From positions 10,085,736 to 10,149,735 of the forward strand of contig CM056742.1 of the NCBI GenBank assembly GCA_029851415.1: a stretch of 64,000 nt of DNA, in the 5' to 3' direction. The stretch comes from Eretmocerus hayati. Taxonomy: Eukaryota > Arthropoda > Insecta > Hymenoptera > Aphelinidae. A program made the translations under genes and the position numbers. Numbering within the stretch: position 1 is the first letter of the stretch; each line of letters opens with the position of its first letter. The notes below the pieces were generated by a model, which did no database searches, had not been told where the DNA came from, and saw nothing but the letters and a program-made list of their open reading frames with translations. Below, in pieces: positions 21,240 to 34,578 of the stretch.

Positions 21240-22010
21240 TCGACGATTGCAGGGACGAGAGTTCCAGGACAGACACATTCTATAGAATCCTTAATTTTCT
21301 GATCATACAGTATGGGTTTGATGATTTGGCTGTCTATCAAGGCATTGACTCCACGGGGATCTACGGTGTGTCCACAGTCTCAACCATCGTATTGTTCAGG
21401 ACAGCTGTAGATTACGTTGGAAATCCCACACGGTACTCTAAGATTGTGTTGCCGACGTATCCGATGCTCATTCCACTCTTTAGTGGAATTATCCAAGTGA
21501 ATTTGGAGATTTTACCGAAGCAGTATCTTAGAATGGCTATGTGCAAAAGATTTGAAACATCCATCTCTCGTTCCTTCTCCGTATCCTTACAGAGATCGAT
21601 ACAGAAACCAACTGTATGGTTACGCAGCTGTTTTCAATACTTTCTATTCGCTCATTTGCGGTGCTTTTTTCTCTGATGAAACATTTTTCATTTGCGTTTT
21701 CATCATCGTGGTCACTCCGCAATGCTATTTGTAGAAGCTGTATAAGGCAATTCTCAGTTCCCTTGTCAGATCTCATTAAGCTTGGAACGCAGTTCTGACT
21801 TGTCAATGCTTCAAGATAGTAGTATGCAAAGACTTCTGGTTTGTTGTTGGTTGTTGCTACATGCAACCAGTTCACTTTTCGAGAGCAACCATTGACGCAT
21901 CCACTAATATTAGCAAACCCAAATCACTTCAATTTGTCGAAACCATCCACATGCCAGAGATAGTTGGGACCTGGTCCCACGTACGTTCTTCTCTTCAGAC
22001 AGTAGTGTGA
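21240..22010 (-). pseudogene. Integrase-core (DDE) transposase relic
   Basis: Read on the minus strand the region gives, in order, GPGPNYLWHVDGFDKLK, a TGA stop near 21927, FGFANISGCVNGCSRKVNWL, then VPSLMRSDKGTENCL and ANERIES, and after frame changes EWNEHRIRRQHNLRVPCGIS and YSCPEQYDG. This matches the layout of the animal integrase-core family, in which 'LWHIDG', '.R.D.G.EN', 'NQRIE.WW' and 'WN.HRIR' are hallmark blocks. The first two acidic residues (D of HVDG, D of RSDKG) are visible. There are at least one stop and two frameshifts, so it is dead. The 148-residue plus-strand frame at 21230-21676 is its antisense shadow. I do not assign a transposon superfamily. Confidence 0.7.
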
Positions 22011-22110
22011 CCTTTCTTCTATTCAATATGGATTTTTTGATCTCAAACACTTCTGACTCAGAATGAACGATGCTATTGCTTTTGTGAAACTTCCCATCAA
22101 ACATTATGGA

Positions 22111-22885
22111 GCTGCAACAAATTTAAATTGATTGTTTCAGCAATCAGAAAAAAATTTCCACAACACCAATCATCCATTCTGATCTTAGATGGGCCGCACA
22201 GAAGAGTATCTTACCTATTTTGAAATGGTCAAAGTCATACTAGATCAGTATTGCCACATCATGTAACATTCAGCGATGATTGAGTAAGAACTCTGCACTG
22301 CAGTACTAGAGATATCGTCAATTAAAGCATTGGCAGTTTTGGATCCAGGTTACGCAATCTCCAAAACTTGAATTTGTTGAAATCATAGCAATTTTATGAA
22401 TCTGGATTCGATTTTGAGGAGGCTCGACGGTATTAGTTGATTCTTCCACGTAGCACTCCATGAGATAGCATCAAGTTTTCACTCTGGATATTCATATCTA
22501 CTTTTTCGCCTTCAATGATACTTGTACTACAATGTCATAGACACATTTCCTTGGGCAGTTCAAACTTGTTTATTGTTGTAGATTGATTTTTCTTGGTTAG
22601 AAGTATCAATACTGTGATATTGCCTGAGAACAAGAGAAAGATGGCTGAATAACATGGAAATCGACTCTGAAATTTCAGAATTACAAAAATTAGTATCGAA
22701 CATTTCCTGACATGATTCTCAGTTCTGGGAATGGACCCAGTTTGCAAACGTCAATTCAATCTACTATGGATATTTTGTTTGATCTCAGAGGATTAATGTG
22801 TATACGGGCATGACATTGTACAGCTTATGTTGACAAAAAAGTTGTATACAGAAACCTGATTTCATACAAATATATATATAAAAAG
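22111..22885. other. Spacer DNA up to the start of unit B
   Basis: No gene is supported. The last bases before unit B are a short (AT)n tract, ATATATATATAAAAAG, directly at the duplication junction. It could have favoured the breakpoint. Confidence 0.4.
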
Positions 22886-25800
22886 TAAAACAACCACGAC
22901 CCAGCTGCTGAGCTGAAATGAATATGCGGAGGAGAACTGAGATATAAAATGTGTGTGTCACGAGCACAGGAGTTGCCGACGAGGGGATGATCCAAAATCT
23001 GAACACGACGAGATATTCTCCGCTCGTATTAATACTCAAAAAACACTAACACGATTTTCCTGTAGAATTAGGAAATTCTTCTTGCAAGGCCAGCTTCCGC
23101 CTTGTGGCGGAGACGGCTCACCCGCATTTGCCAGGAGCGGAGATGTGATTCCGCTTTCGGCGGGAGCGGAGAAGACCAAATCTTACTTGCCCGCGACGCC
23201 GCCCACTGGCAAGACTTTAGGTCTCTACACGCTCCGGTAGATATACTAAAAGCACAAGGCAGAATACGCGCGACGCCCGATTCTGTGGAAAACATGCTCG
23301 TGACTACACTTGCAGGTGTGGAGTATAAATGGAGAGTGCATGGTCCGCTGGGGTGAAGTATGGATAGGAAAGGCATCTCTGTACATCCTCCCACCTTACC
23401 TTGTATCTTTTAATTGCTGCTTCAATATGAATGCAAGAATGAATCAAGTAGGATGAGGGCAGTATGTTTCATGAAATATAAAGGGTATCAAGTGATTAAT
23501 CCGAATAGTCTCTCAAACGATGTTTTATATCTTCCTTTCTCTTGAGGCATTCCTCTCATCCGAAGCCGAACTGGCTGCTCAGTTGGGTGGAAGCGATATT
23601 GGGGCAGGAATTTTGTAAAAATGAGGGCTGCGAACCTAGTTGATTCGATCGAAGTCAGTATACATAATAAAAGAAGAGGGTTAGATTCTGCGAGAATTTC
23701 AGTTGATTACAGATTTGACGAGGCATATGGGCGAATCTCAGAATTCGGGCCACTTTCGTTGAAAAATTTGGGAATTTTCAATATGGCAGGACTTACCCGG
23801 GAAACTTCTTTTGAGTAAAGTAGTACTCAAATAATGATAAAATAGTTGCGTAACTCATTTTGTAGCTCCGCTGCGCACTCGCGGTCGAATAACGAATAAT
23901 CCTATGCATTTAAATGGAGGCCTCGTGTTAAAATCATGCTTATGAGAATACTTCCTCGCAGAAATGAGGTGACCTTGGTATGAGAAAAGTGAGAAAAAGT
24001 TACGATCAACATTATACGACGCTCCCCAATGGCCTCTGTTACGAAATCGAGATACTCTACAACGACCAAAATGCACGTTTCTGTCAAATTAAAATTTTTA
24101 GCCTCGCTTTGGTGTTGGATAATAACGTTCCACCTTCAAAAGAATCAAGATTGCGTGAATGATGGAGAAAAGAGAGCAAAAAAGAACAAAAATGCACTCT
24201 CTGCTGAGGTACTTCGTGGTAAAAAAAAATTGACAAAATTCGGCTAGAAAAATCAAAAGGAAGTCCACACTCACGCGCCAGAGTCTTGAAGAGTTCTTTC
24301 AGTATTTTCTCAAATGTTGTAGATATTCATCCGACCTGTGGAATCGAAAAAGATGCCCCAATACACAATTTGAGATCTTTTTTCTTTCTTATGAAACACA
24401 ATTTGAGATCCATCTACTTTTCATGTATTTTTCACGAAAAATTGCTGTTACACTTCATTTGATTGTACAGTTGTTCCAGCTATGTCGGAATTACTGATTT
24501 GATAGGAAAGTAAACCCCAGTATATCAGTGTGTATTTCATTCCTAACTATATTAATCGTCATTGGTCTAGCGATGCTTGTTCTAGATCCTAGAGTTAACG
24601 ATCGTGTGTCGAAAATACCAGAGTCCTTTCACATTCTGGATCACATTGATTATCATTCATGATAGTGCGCGATGCTCATTTGATTTCGGACTGTTGTGAT
24701 TCAAATATTCGATTGATGATTGTGCTGGCGTTTTTGATAACTTGTGCTTCATACAGTTATGTGTCTTGTAATAGGCCTTCTACAGCTATCCCACCGAGTG
24801 AGTTGATTACATAGTAATGAATGACTTGAAACCTATCTTGCAATTATGATCCGTATAGTTTTGAATAAATCAGCATTAACAGTATTTCATAAAAAGAAAA
24901 AGAAACAAGCAATTTCAATAGATTGACGGAATTTTCTACGTCTTTTCGTGATATGGTCTTTTGGAACGAAGCATTTCACTTCCTATACCATGTAGATACA
25001 GACTCCACTAAACCGTGCCAGTGAATAATTCAGCGATAAAGACATTCTTTCCACAATCAACAAGATTAAGCTTCAGTATCTTAAATTGACAAATTGGGCA
25101 ATAACAATGACTCGACAACTCGTGTGGAACTCCAAAACCATCGTAGTTTTCATGTGAGAAGTGTTTTGGTTCAATGGTCGCGGTGCACGGTGACCGTATC
25201 GCCCTAAGCTGCCTTCACATATTTGATTTATGACAATTGTGCCGGATTTGAGATACTTCAATTGGTGAACGATATTAAAACTTGACAGAGACTTGACACC
25301 GATTCTGAAATATGGGTAACTCTCATAGAACGTCACAGTGTCCTCCTCCGTCCCCCACGTCCCAAAGTGTCACATTTGCGATATCCCCTCCACCCCCCCC
25401 CCTCAGCTGCGACGTCTTTCCTGAACGACCCCCTAACGAGGAGCTCTTTCATCTCGGCGCAAGGTGCATAGGATGGAATGATAGAGTAAAACAGTGCCGA
25501 TTATCACATCCCAACGAGTGATCGAACATTCAGCCCCCAAAATCTTTTCTTCAATCTTGATTTCGAGACGTTTCATGCAATCCCGCCTTGATACGGCTAT
25601 CCGAGTCTCTCAATGGGAACCTATTCTTTGCTCAGACTGGCTCGAGATAAGATCGTCAAGTGGAAATCCCAAAAATGGATTGAAACGGCTCTGATATTAG
25701 AAATGAAATAAGGGACACGTATCTTTCCCTTCAGTAAGGAATGGCTTCGTATTTGAGCGATCTTTCAATTTGATCTAATGAAAGAGGTTTTCGTAAAAAT

Positions 25801-26412
25801 GGAATATGGGACCGAATTAGCTTGGCGAGTTTTCCGAATATTCGAACAATTTTTGTTGGATAGATTCAAGTATGGCATATTGCAGCCAAAAAATTATGAT
25901 TTGGTGGGATCAGGTCACGTATCCGTGTGAAATCGATGATTTGTGAAACTCAAAAGAGAGAAATTCTCTCCTAATCACTTAGCTGGAGATTCTTTTTTTG
26001 TGGAACCTTCTCATGCACGTGAATGAAGTAAGATTGGTCTGTTGAGCGCACCAAGCTCGAGAGAGTTACTATTAATTTTTTCAGTATAAACGAGTCCAAG
26101 AGCAAACACTCAGAAGCATGCTCCTGAACACATCTTCACTGAAGAAGTCCATCAAATCCCTCTTGAGCTTAGATCTTAATTGGAGAAGATGTAAAAATAT
26201 TTCAATGCAATGGTTTGGAAACGTGAACTTCGGAAAGCCATGTGCGACTGTAATGCCGCACAGCAGATGAGTTGATAAATTCAAGAATTTATAATGGCTG
26301 ACTGGTGAATTAATATATCTTTTAGTTATCAATTCACAATTGATTTACCTTGACTCCCAACCACGAGAGCCACGACTCGCTCAGTATCCAGTAATTATGG
26401 CTACCATGGTCA

Positions 26413-26482
26413 CCGGATTAGCGGCCTTCGCACTCCAGTGGATGCTGGATGAGGCCGGGGGTTTTCAAACCTCGAAGCTGAT
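26413..26482 (+). repeat. B copy of the possible tRNA-derived fragment
   Basis: Identical counterpart of 3516-3585, carried by the duplication. The same weak A-box and B-box resemblance applies. Confidence 0.25.
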
Positions 26483-28737
26483 TAACTAAATTTGATCAGC
26501 CTCTCTTGCGGTGGTTTCCTTGAGAAAATATTACTATAAAAATATTTGGGTCTCAAATTTCCTTCAAATCTATCTTTCTCGATTGTGCGAGCCAAAAATG
26601 TAACTACGTCCCCCGTGTAACAATTGAGAATTTTCATACGAAAACTGATTCGCGAACGAGGATCAAACTTTCATCAGTTAGTTAGGCGAGAATTTTCAAT
26701 TCCTCGCACTTATCTTACACTACATTTCGACTGCTATCGTACACACTTAGCAGGCTCACAACTTGAGTGGACAGATCTCAGGGAGGTCAGGAGTGTTCCA
26801 CGCGTGCAAAAATTTCCTTAATGATGCGAATAATGAATTACTAGCATGGATAGTCCTAGAATCATGCAGGACGTCATGTTTGCTTTTCATTCTCCGAATG
26901 ATATCCCTAACAGATTAATTAGGTAGTTTACGAATAAAATAGCTTATTCGAGTCGGGGCTAGAGTTTGTTGAGAGAAACTGATTGAGGGCATCATACGAG
27001 GGTCAGAGGGAGCTTAGGGTTCACGAAGAATCTCAAAGAATTGTGAAGAATTATCTCCTTAACATTCGAACTTAGCACATATGTATCAAGAAAACCAGCT
27101 CAATCCTCTTACTTCATACTGTTCCGGCACGGGAATATTACAAGGAGCTCACTTACTGGTGCTTTGGAATCTCAACTTACTCGCATAAGGGCATTTCCAC
27201 GACAGTCGCACGGACGTTCGCACGGTGTTTTTGATGAGAAAACAAATTATAAGTTTGCTCTACATAAATTTCAAGAGACTCTGATCCAAGAATACTACTC
27301 CGAGATACTTTTAACACTCTGTGGAATTTTTTCAGAATTTTCACGATGGTAGGTTCGACGTGAAAAATCAATGAAAGTTGCTTGTCGCACGGACATTTTT
27401 CGGACATGGATTTTGGTACATTGGACTTATTCATCAACTATCTGCAAATCTATGGACGATAAAATTCTGTTTTTAATTTGCCGATATAGCTCATGAATCT
27501 CACAAGGAGCACCCAGGGGTTGTGGGCCACGTATTTGACTGAAACTCTGGGAATAGATTTCTTTCACCGCCAAAAGGTGAAACCCAGAGCCACCCTTGCA
27601 AATGCCCATCCATTGTAAAGCTACAGTCCATAACATTAGCATTGCCCAAATAGGCCCATGTCCAACAAAGATATATATAGATATACTCATAACGCTCATG
27701 TTATGAACTGCAGCTGAAAAATGGTTGGGCATTTGCAAGTGCAGCTCTGGGTTTCATCTTTTGGCGGTAAAACAAGACTATCCCGAGAGTTTCAGCCAAA
27801 TTCGTGTTCCACAACCCCTGGATGTTCCTCGGCAGTTGAGCGAAAATTTCAAACCTGTTCTTAGCTTAAAAATTCACAGCTCGGTCGATGGATAACCAGA
27901 TGAAAATACAATGTCGCACGGACAAAAATGTTCGACCATTTTCGGATCAATAATTGGCCACCCTCTCAACAATTTAGATCAACGCAAAAAAATTCAACTC
28001 ATAAAGCGACTTATTGAGATTGTTTGAAAATTATCAACAAAATTTTAAATGCAACAATGGCCTTCTCATAATCGTTCACAGTGAGGTAAATTCTCCCTCA
28101 AAAACCTGTCGCACGGATGCAAATTTCGCGCTTTTCAACCATGATTCGATTAAAAATAATTTTTCATTAAGTGTCTCAATGGTATTATGTAATTCATTAC
28201 TTTTGCTATCAGTGAGATTATTTCCAGAATTTTTAAAGCGTCATAAAAGCATTAAACAATTGTGTTTTCGTGGATTTGCCCATAAGTTTTCTCTTCCGTG
28301 TTTTCATTGGTATTCGCCGGAAGTCTTGTATTGTTTAATGTCAATGTCTCAATACTCGATTTGATTGATGTTACAGGGTACTCGAAATTTCCCCCTTATC
28401 ATTACCTATTTGTGAAGAAATAAATATTATACATATGGCTCGATTGCACAGCTGTTAGGAATCGTCACAATTTCTTTGTTCCAACAAAAGTAGGCCTCAG
28501 TCACTCAAGGACTACTCAATTGTATTTGATTGTCGTGTAAATTTTGATAATAATCGTTGTTCTTGTCCATAGTAAGCCACCGCGTGCAGTGGATTCGAAA
28601 AATTATTCACCTTTACGGGTTCCATCGATTCTGAATAGTGAGTAGTGTGTGTTATGTGCGATCAGTTCTGGCTCGAGTACGTCTAAGAATCTCGAAATGA
28701 TTCTGATGACATTTTTCATTTCTTGTATTTCATACAG

Positions 28738-28778
28738 ATATGTTTCCACGGAAGGGCCAACTACGATACTTCCAACGA
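28738..28778 (+). CDS. Candidate small upstream exon of zinc-finger gene B
   Basis: Identical to 5868-5908 in A, with the same CATACAG acceptor and GTGAGT donor. The start of the coding sequence upstream is not resolved. Confidence 0.4.
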
Positions 28779-29246
28779 GTGAGTAAATAAACTTTACAGA
28801 ATGCGATTAAACTGCAAATTAGCCTGCCTAATTCTGCTTTAATTAGCGGAAATTTGTGCGTGAAAACTCAATCATATTTTTCTCGAAAAAGGATCTATCC
28901 TCTCTCAGTCTGATGCTGAGGATTCTGGAATAATATGAGTGTACCTAACATGCCCTCATGAGTTGATCTCAGGAATTGGCACTTGTGAATCCTATCGCAA
29001 ATTTTTTCTTCACGACCATTGTGCTTAAATAAGAGGAAATGAGTGGTTTAGATCGAGACCAAATCGTTCCTGCGTGTCCCAGGAAATTTTAAGGCGAGTT
29101 TTGCATTTTTAGATTTGCATTGCAAAACGATCGCCGAGAAAATCGTGTTCAGTAAGACCGGTGACAACATTTTCTGGTTAGATTCATCTTAACGTACTTC
29201 AGCGCATTCAATTTTTCATCTCAAGACCATCACAATCCGCTTCTTA

Positions 29247-29518
29247 GGGTGTGTCCACAAATGACGCATATTCAGTGCACATGCTCATATGCCCTGACTG
29301 CTCATCGGATTTGAGCAGAGATTATATAGAATTCGAATTGGAATTTGGAAAATCTATAATTTGAGCAGGTTCGTGTGATTTCCTCGATACCAGCTAATCC
29401 AAACCAGAGCTCCAGCAACTTCGTATCAATTCCTTGCGTTGCACATGTGCACTCGAGCAGTGCATAATGCGCGTGTGCGCTGCATACACATGCACATGCA
29501 TAATTTGTGGACACACCC
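29247..29518. mobile_element. Harbinger-like MITE, B copy
   Basis: It has the same GGGTGTGTCCACAAA ends and TTA flanks (29244-29246, 29519-29521) as the A copy at 6378-6647. It was inserted before the A/B duplication, because both copies carry it at the same site and C is empty. Confidence 0.85.
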
Positions 29519-29842
29519 TTAGGGTTGCAAAACTCAGATTTGAAACAATGTTAAGAGCAAAGTACGGAGATGTTTTGTAGAACATGGAGGCCGATATTGG
29601 AGTACACCGCTCAAAAGGGTGTGCAGTATGCTATTGAACAACTTAAAACGTATTTGCCAGATCAAAATAAGCAAAATATTGTGGCTTGGATGGATAAAAA
29701 AATTCTAAATGTGGTTGCACGGAACTAAAAGTCATTTACGCACTGAAGTGCGTTGGAACAATGTGAATCAGCGACAAAGTGCGTGAAATGACTTTTTCGC
29801 AATTTTCCGATGTTTGGGTGCCTACAAAATTGCGAAAAATAA

Positions 29843-29963
29843 CTTTCGCGCCTCGCACATGAGGTTCCCCGCTTCCGAGCGATCATTTCAACCCTCGCCT
29901 CCGGCTCGGGCAGAAACCCGATCGCTCAGAAGCGAGCTACAACCTCATGAACTCGGTGCGAAA
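29843..29963. mobile_element. GC-rich foldback within the B-only insertion
   Basis: The end TTTCGC...CATGAGGTT pairs with AACCTCATGA..GGTGCGAAA, and inner arms CGCTTCCGAGCGATC and GATCGCTCAGAAGCG also pair. It lies inside about 200 bp (about 29790-29985) absent from A, where the flanking TGACTTTTATTTCC is continuous near 6918-6931. A further short hairpin, TTTTCGCAATTTT with AAAATTGCGAAAA, flanks it at about 29785-29838. Confidence 0.6.
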
Positions 29964-30280
29964 TATACTATTATTTCCTTGCAACCACGGTTAGAATTTT
30001 TCTACCACACCCTTTCGCGACCTCGCGCAGAATCACTTTTTGAGAAAATCGTGACAGCTCCGCTTTGGTTGGTCAGAATTGAACTTACCTCAGCTCATTC
30101 CGAAGGTTTTAGAACATGTTTCAAAATGAGCTGAAATGCGTTGGAAGACTTTGGAATTGGCCACAACCCACAAAATAAAGGTTTAATATAACGGCTCAAG
30201 GGGGGATGTTGCGTACACTCAATTCTTTCACATCTCCAAAGGAGAAGTTAGAAAATTGTGAACATCAGAAATAATTAATA

Positions 30281-31159
30281 AGGTAAGTGTACCAATTTTG
30301 CCCCCATTAAGCCATTTTCTCAATAAGTTTGGTCTCCTTCAACAATTTACAACGCGCCTTTGCTCATTTCAAAGCTTGTTTCAAGGCCTTCAGAATGAAT
30401 TCACATACTTTCAAATTTAACCCACTGGACCCGAGCTGTTTCAACTTTTCCGAAAATTGATTTCTTAGAGCTTACAAAATGGTGTACCCAACTTGCCTCC
30501 ATCATGCCATTTCCCTCAACAACTCTGGTCTACCTCAACATTTTCCCACGTATTTTGGCTTATTTTGAAGCCCCTTTCAGGACCTTCAAAATGCACGGAG
30601 ATGCGTCTAATTTTGATGGATTGGAGCTGAACTGTCTGAATTCTTCCAAAATAAGTGATGGAAATCGGCGATAGAGTGTTTGTATCGCCGTGCACGCACA
30701 TTTGGAGCTTTTCGCCGGTTCGTATTACTATTCGCGACCTATTTTGAAGTGATAAACACGTTCTGAGTGGTGAAAAAAGTCGTTCTGCACGCCCTTTCGA
30801 GATAAACATATGGGGGCATGTTGGGTACACTCCGATGTTGGCATCTTGAAGGTGATTTTGAAGGTCTTGAAACAAGAAATCGAATGCGCTAAGGTACGTG
30901 AAGATTGGTTGAACTAAAAAAATTTGGAATCGGTTTTACTGAACGCAATTTCCTCGGTGCTATCTTAGCTAAGCAATCACGGAAAATAGAAAAATCACTT
31001 CAAATTTTCTGGAGAACGCAGGAATGATTCGGGGTCGATGTAAACTACTTACTCTCTTATATTTGAAAATAACAAATATAAAAAACATACCTGGAGGCCA
31101 AGAAGTGCCCATTCCTGGGGGGCAAGTTGGGTACAGAGGCAAGTTGGGTACACTTACCT
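30281..31159. mobile_element. TA-target element with AGGTAAGTG ends, B copy
   Basis: Counterpart of 7234-8189, starting AGGTAAGTGTACC and ending GTTGGGTACACTTACCT. It is about 77 bp shorter than A, mainly through loss of a segment after GATGTTGGCATCTT. It is non-coding. Confidence 0.7.
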
Positions 31160-32212
31160 AGTAAGATGTGCAATCCCTTGCGAAATTCAATTCCGGTCAA
31201 AAGCCTAACAATGCCAAGCCAAATGATTCCTTCCTAATCAAGCACGCTAGCTCTCAATACTAGGCTCTTGAGCAATTAATTTTATGAGAGTGTGCGTGTT
31301 AGGGTACTCAACAGTGAGCAGTTTGGGATATCGAAATCATTTCATTCTCTCAAGCTTCAATTCATTTCATTCATGAGAAAAATTCACTGTTGGTAACTGA
31401 CGTCAATCTGGCTTAGAATAATTGAAGCATTTGATTGTACATCATGGGCAGCATCTCATTTATGACCGATGGATGAATTTTGTTTCGGCCGAAAAAGCTC
31501 CAGAGTACCGTGTACATTATGAATTACTAAATAGAGTACTGACATCATTCCAAGAAATGTCATACTTTGAGAGTTTACGACAAAATGAATATAGAGGAAG
31601 AAGTTTCAAGTTTTTTCGACGCCCCCAACGTTTTTAAATCATCATTGAAGTTTTGACAATCTGAATTTGCGCCATCCAATATGGCAGCGGCTGCTCATGA
31701 GTTACTAAATTCGCCAATAACTATGATGTGATTTTTCTTCGGGAATTCTCATTTGAATCACACTTGAGGACTTTATTCATCAGAATAACAGAAGTTAGAG
31801 ATGAAAAAGCGCAGACTTGCCTCAAATTGATCGTGAAAAATAGTCTGAAACCACGTGACTCATGTGCGGTCGCCGCCATGTTGAATGGCGCCAATTCAAA
31901 ATCTGTATAACGTCAGCCTTGAACTTAAATCACTCCAACGAAAGAAAATTCTCAAATTTTCATACACCGTGTCTTTTTCAACGTGAATATTCATTATATG
32001 AGCATTTCGGGATGTTTTTTATGGAGTCATGTCTGCTCTCCATTACCGATCATTGGCTTCTTTTATATTACCTTATAACTCAATGAGGTCCGAAGATGCA
32101 TGAGCCAAGTTACAGGAATATGATTCGGTTCGTGACAATGGTTCGTCACATGAACTGGATTGGAACCGGTAATTTCGATTTTCATTTTCTAGAATTGTAA
32201 TTTGCTAGCAAA

Positions 32213-32272
32213 GATGCCGACGGTCTTGTCGCGCATCTAAGCACTTCTCTGCACCTCAAAACCATCGGCATC
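32213..32272 (+). ncRNA. Conserved hairpin, B copy
   Basis: GATGCCGACGGT and ACCATCGGCATC pair exactly as in A. See the A copy (9238-9297) for the compensatory change in C. Confidence 0.4.
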
Positions 32273-32393
32273 GACTGGTACAGAGTAGCAATACGTGAGA
32301 CAGCGCGGTTCCACTTAAAATGCACCTATTCCTAACATACTTATTATCGTACAGCGCGGAAAAAGGTTTCAAAACAAACTTCTATTATTTCAG

Positions 32394-32669
32394 ATACGTT
32401 CCAGACTGATGAAACTTTTCTCGAAATTGATGAGATAATAGAAAATCTATACAACTATCCGATAATAGACGTATCTCGAATAGATCCATCGGAATCTATG
32501 ACCATCCAAATTGGGTGTGAGGATGATGAAGTCTCAGCGGCAGACAGTAGTGACCACTCACTGCAAATGTGTACTTGCCTGGATATATACTTACCTGGAA
32601 CAAGTTCTTCAAGTTCTTATTGTAGTGTTCATTCCAGCTCCAACAGTGATGCTTCGCCACCTTCAGATG
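32394..32669 (+). CDS. Zinc-finger gene B, acidic exon
   Basis: A 276-bp exon with the same splice sites and phases as in A. It encodes the same residues except FLEID in place of FLECD near its start. From there to beyond the exon end the DNA is identical to A by eye. There is no start codon within it, so a 5' exon is required. Confidence 0.75.
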
Positions 32670-33612
32670 GTACGTGAGTTTACATCGGTTTGAATGAAAT
32701 TAGTGTTTTGTTTCCAAGCCGGGAATTTGCCGCATTCAGTTCTATTATGTATCAAAGAAGCATTCTTTGATTGTTCAAGTTGTTAGACGATCAGTCCATG
32801 CCATCGAATTAGATATCCGCCATCAAAGGAATCGTTATGGCTACCGAAAGATCATTCAGAAGTACGATGTGGTTGAATTGATGATTCCATGGATAACCAT
32901 GGGAAGGGTTCGCGAGATTGTTAGGTGAAGAATCAGCGGAAGGATCATGGCAGATTTCAAGCATTGTGAAATTTTTACCAGTGGTAGACTTTATTGCTAC
33001 GGTATTGTGGTCTTGAATCGAGCGTATTATTGTGAGACAACTTGAAAAATCCTACAAATTAATATACACGAGGACCTCGAGTGTCTTCAACCACATTGTA
33101 TAGCATAGGTTGCTTATTGCAGCACCAAAGTTCGTGGTATTGCGGATGGCGTCGTATCAAGTCAATTTTGTCACATTCTGTGACGTAACATGTGACGTAA
33201 TGTTGATCAAGAATCAATGCCTTGAAATCCTTGAATGCCTTCATTCCAATTATTTTGGAACCTCCAAAGACTCTTTAGCCAGTAACAATTATATCATTAT
33301 TCAATGAAAAATTACTAAATTATACAAATAAGAATTTGCTATTGGGACGATAAGTGACATCATGAATAATTCTGATCCTCAAAGAAGTCCAATATCTTTG
33401 ACGGAACTCCCTGGCTAACAATATTATTACAATCATCCCTTATTTGTCTTTCATTTGATACTCAATTCAACATGCACTGTGATTGATGCAAGTTCTTCCT
33501 CGCTCTATTAGATCGAAATGAATGAAAATATTTTAGCTTTATTATGCCATCGACTTTTAGGGTCTGCTCGGGAAGCTATTAATCAAAACAAATTGATAAT
33601 TATAATCCACAG

Positions 33613-34578
33613 GTACTGAACCTCGGGAGAAAAACTCGGATACTACGTGCTCTGAATCTGTCAAGAAATTCGCTGCAAAAAAAAATTCGAAAGTGCATAA
33701 GGAGAATACGCTCACAGGCGTACACTTGTTCGTATGTCCAAAGTGCGGACGAAAATTCAGAAGCGAGTACAACCGGGACAAGCACGTGAAGTTGGCCACA
33801 TGTGAAGATCTTCACTCGTGTCATCTATGCTCTAGAACGTTTGATTCACCTAGCGCAGTAAGATTGCATGTCAGAACTCACACGGGGGAGAAGCCATATT
33901 CATGTAGAATCTGTAGGAAAACGTTCAGTCAGAAATGCAACTTGAATACTCATTTGAAAGTGCATACGGGCGAAAAGCCTTTTTCGTGTTCAATTTGCAA
34001 CATGAATTTCACTCGTAAGGGAAATCGTGATAAGCATGTGAAAGCTCACTCGAAGGACATACTATTTACGTGCCGCATTTGTGGCGAAGGATTAGAATCA
34101 AAACTGGATCTAGAAATACACTCGAGTGCCCATGCACCGCAAGAAGAACATCGAGATTCTGCGAGCATAGGACTTGGTAGATCTGGCCCTGTTAATGAAA
34201 ATGGCCAGGCGATCCGATCGCAAAATAATGAATGCGTGAATCCTGGATCTAGTAACCAGCTCGAGACTCATAATGATCAAAAAATATTTAAGCCCTCACT
34301 AGTTTGCCAATTTTGTAACAAAAAATTTCCTAGCAGTCGTATCTTACTCAGACATGTCGAAAATCGCTTATGCTTGAGAACATTCAATTGCACGGTTTGC
34401 GATATGGTGTTCAAAAATAAAAATAATTTAAAATTACACGAAAACATACATAGGAATGGGAATTCAAATCCCTGCCCAACTTGCGGCAAATGCTACAATC
34501 GAAGAAATAATCCCAAATCTCAGCGCATATGTTTGTGTTCGAAGGCCAGAGACGACTCTTCAGTGAATACGGATACAG
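33613..34578 (+). CDS. Zinc-finger gene B, C2H2 array exon (intact fingers)
   Basis: A 966-bp exon in phase 1 at both ends. The array is complete: a C2HC finger, then four C2H2 fingers, the fourth of which is FTCRICGEGLESKLDLEIHS, damaged in A. After a linker come a second C2HC finger (CQFCNKKF), a C2H2 finger (CTVCDMVF) and a degenerate Cys-rich end. Against A I counted about 17 replacement and about 7 silent differences by eye, close to what weak constraint would give. One change replaces S by C in the helix of the third finger. The product is probably a nuclear DNA-binding protein. Confidence 0.85.

Noticed and set aside
21230..21676. 148-residue open frame on the plus strand
   Set aside because: Antisense of the integrase-core relic; the minus strand carries the recognisable motifs.
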